Assembly (NCBI GenBank): GCA_030642335.1
Contig: DAOWNX010000008.1
Coordinates: 1-15,285 of the forward strand
Length of the DNA stretch: 15,285 nt
Reading direction: 5' to 3'
Source of the DNA: Caldisericota bacterium
GTDB taxonomy: Bacteria > Caldisericota > Caldisericia > Caldisericales > Caldisericaceae
Below the pieces are notes generated by a model. That model was not told the DNA's origin and made no database searches. It saw nothing but the letters and a program-made list of their open reading frames with translations. The position numbers were made by a program, and so were the translations under genes. Positions 15,104-15,285 of this stretch are shown here, in pieces (within the stretch, counting starts at the first letter, position 1; each line of letters begins with the position of its first letter).

Positions 15104-15132
15104 AAAAAAAATTTTAGAGTTTGACTCTAGAA
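15104..15132 (-). terminator. Weak hairpin followed by a T-tract, minus strand
   Basis: TAGAGT (15115-15120) and ACTCTA (15124-15129) pair across a 3-nt loop. On the minus strand the stem is followed after a few A residues by eight T residues (complement of the A-run 15104-15111), the layout of an intrinsic terminator. The stem has only six clean pairs, two of them G-C, so it is weak. It would end transcription of a minus-strand gene entering from the right, or shield tldD from it. Confidence 0.4.
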
Positions 15133-15192
15133 ATCAATACTCAAGCATATGAAGGAAAATTGGGTAAAACTTACTTTCTTATTCAGCAACTG

Positions 15193-15221
15193 TTGACAAA
15201 AAAACACGTTGCTTATACAAT
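15193..15221 (+). promoter_or_regulatory. Possible plus-strand promoter at the right edge
   Basis: TTGACA (15193-15198) is followed after 17 nt by TACAAT (15216-15221). The -35 is perfect, the -10 matches five of six positions and the spacing is ideal. It would fire rightward, divergent from tldD, with a start near 15228. Confidence 0.55.
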
Positions 15222-15229
15222 AAAAAACA

Positions 15230-15285
15230 ATAAAAAAAAAAATAACAAATTTTTTGGTATTAATTCTGCTTGCTGCCAGTATCGC
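15230..15285 (+). CDS. Possible start of a secreted or membrane protein (runs off the right edge)
   Basis: After a stop at 15221-15223 the frame stays open to the window end. From 15230 it reads IKKKITNF then LVLILLAASIA, the basic-then-hydrophobic pattern of a signal peptide. The weak point is the start codon: there is no ATG or GTG. The choices are ATA at 15230, which would place it almost at the transcription start predicted from the promoter at 15193-15221, or TTG at 15254, which would drop the basic residues. A long A-run (15232-15242) here is prone to length errors. The opposite strand also has short open frames across the edge (one ends at a TAA at 15260-15262), so the coding direction is not settled. 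Product unknown. Confidence 0.3.
   Translation, partial: MKKKITNFLVLILLAASI

Noticed and set aside
1..15285. CRISPR arrays, tRNA or rRNA genes, insertion sequences, phage or defence genes
   Set aside because: No spaced direct repeats, no RNA-gene signatures, no transposase or integrase motifs seen anywhere in the window.

Overview
This is an A+T-rich bacterial chromosomal window, tightly packed with ordinary gene architecture. Evidence for bacteria includes strong AGGAGG-type ribosome binding sites, ATGA stop/start overlaps, consensus -35/-10 promoters and T-tract hairpins. The gene set suggests a low-G+C anaerobic, possibly thermophilic lineage of the Caldisericota/Dictyoglomota/Thermotogota kind: ClpB, a 6-phosphofructokinase with the pyrophosphate-type signature, a nucleoside (BMP-type) importer, TldD/TldE, and a secreted C25 protease with a dockerin-like tail. 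That placement is a weak inference and no marker here fixes it. I see no tRNA, rRNA, CRISPR array, insertion sequence or phage gene.

Layout. The left edge (1-164, minus) is the 5' end of ileS with its own promoter and a very short leader. After a gene-poor divergent spacer (165-506) a plus-strand run follows: clpB, rsmG (ATGA overlap with clpB), an unrecognised seven-helix membrane protein that overlaps rsmG by 17 nt, and a secreted gingipain-like C25 peptidase with two dockerin-type calcium repeats. A hairpin at about 6193-6231 separates this run from the convergent minus-strand block.

The minus-strand block reads right to left in two transcription units. The upstream unit is tldD-tldE(pmbA)-pfk, linked by an ATGA overlap and a 10-nt gap. 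The downstream unit starts from a perfect TTGACA-17-TATAAT promoter: BMP-family lipoprotein, a hairpin with a T-tract, then a double-domain ABC ATPase and two permeases joined by ATGA overlaps. The inter-gene hairpin fits a partial terminator that would leave more binding protein than transporter core. Imported nucleosides could feed pentose into glycolysis, where the neighbouring phosphofructokinase acts.

The right edge (15016-15285) holds the tldD promoter region, a weak minus-strand hairpin, and a possible plus-strand promoter followed by what may be the first residues of a secreted protein.

Most worth a second look: two long perfect inverted repeats inside coding sequence (20-bp arms in the ABC ATPase gene, 14-bp arms in the membrane-protein gene), the odd GDRDT motif in the phosphofructokinase, and the dockerin-tailed C25 protease in the clpB run. 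I did not find a clear new multi-gene system.
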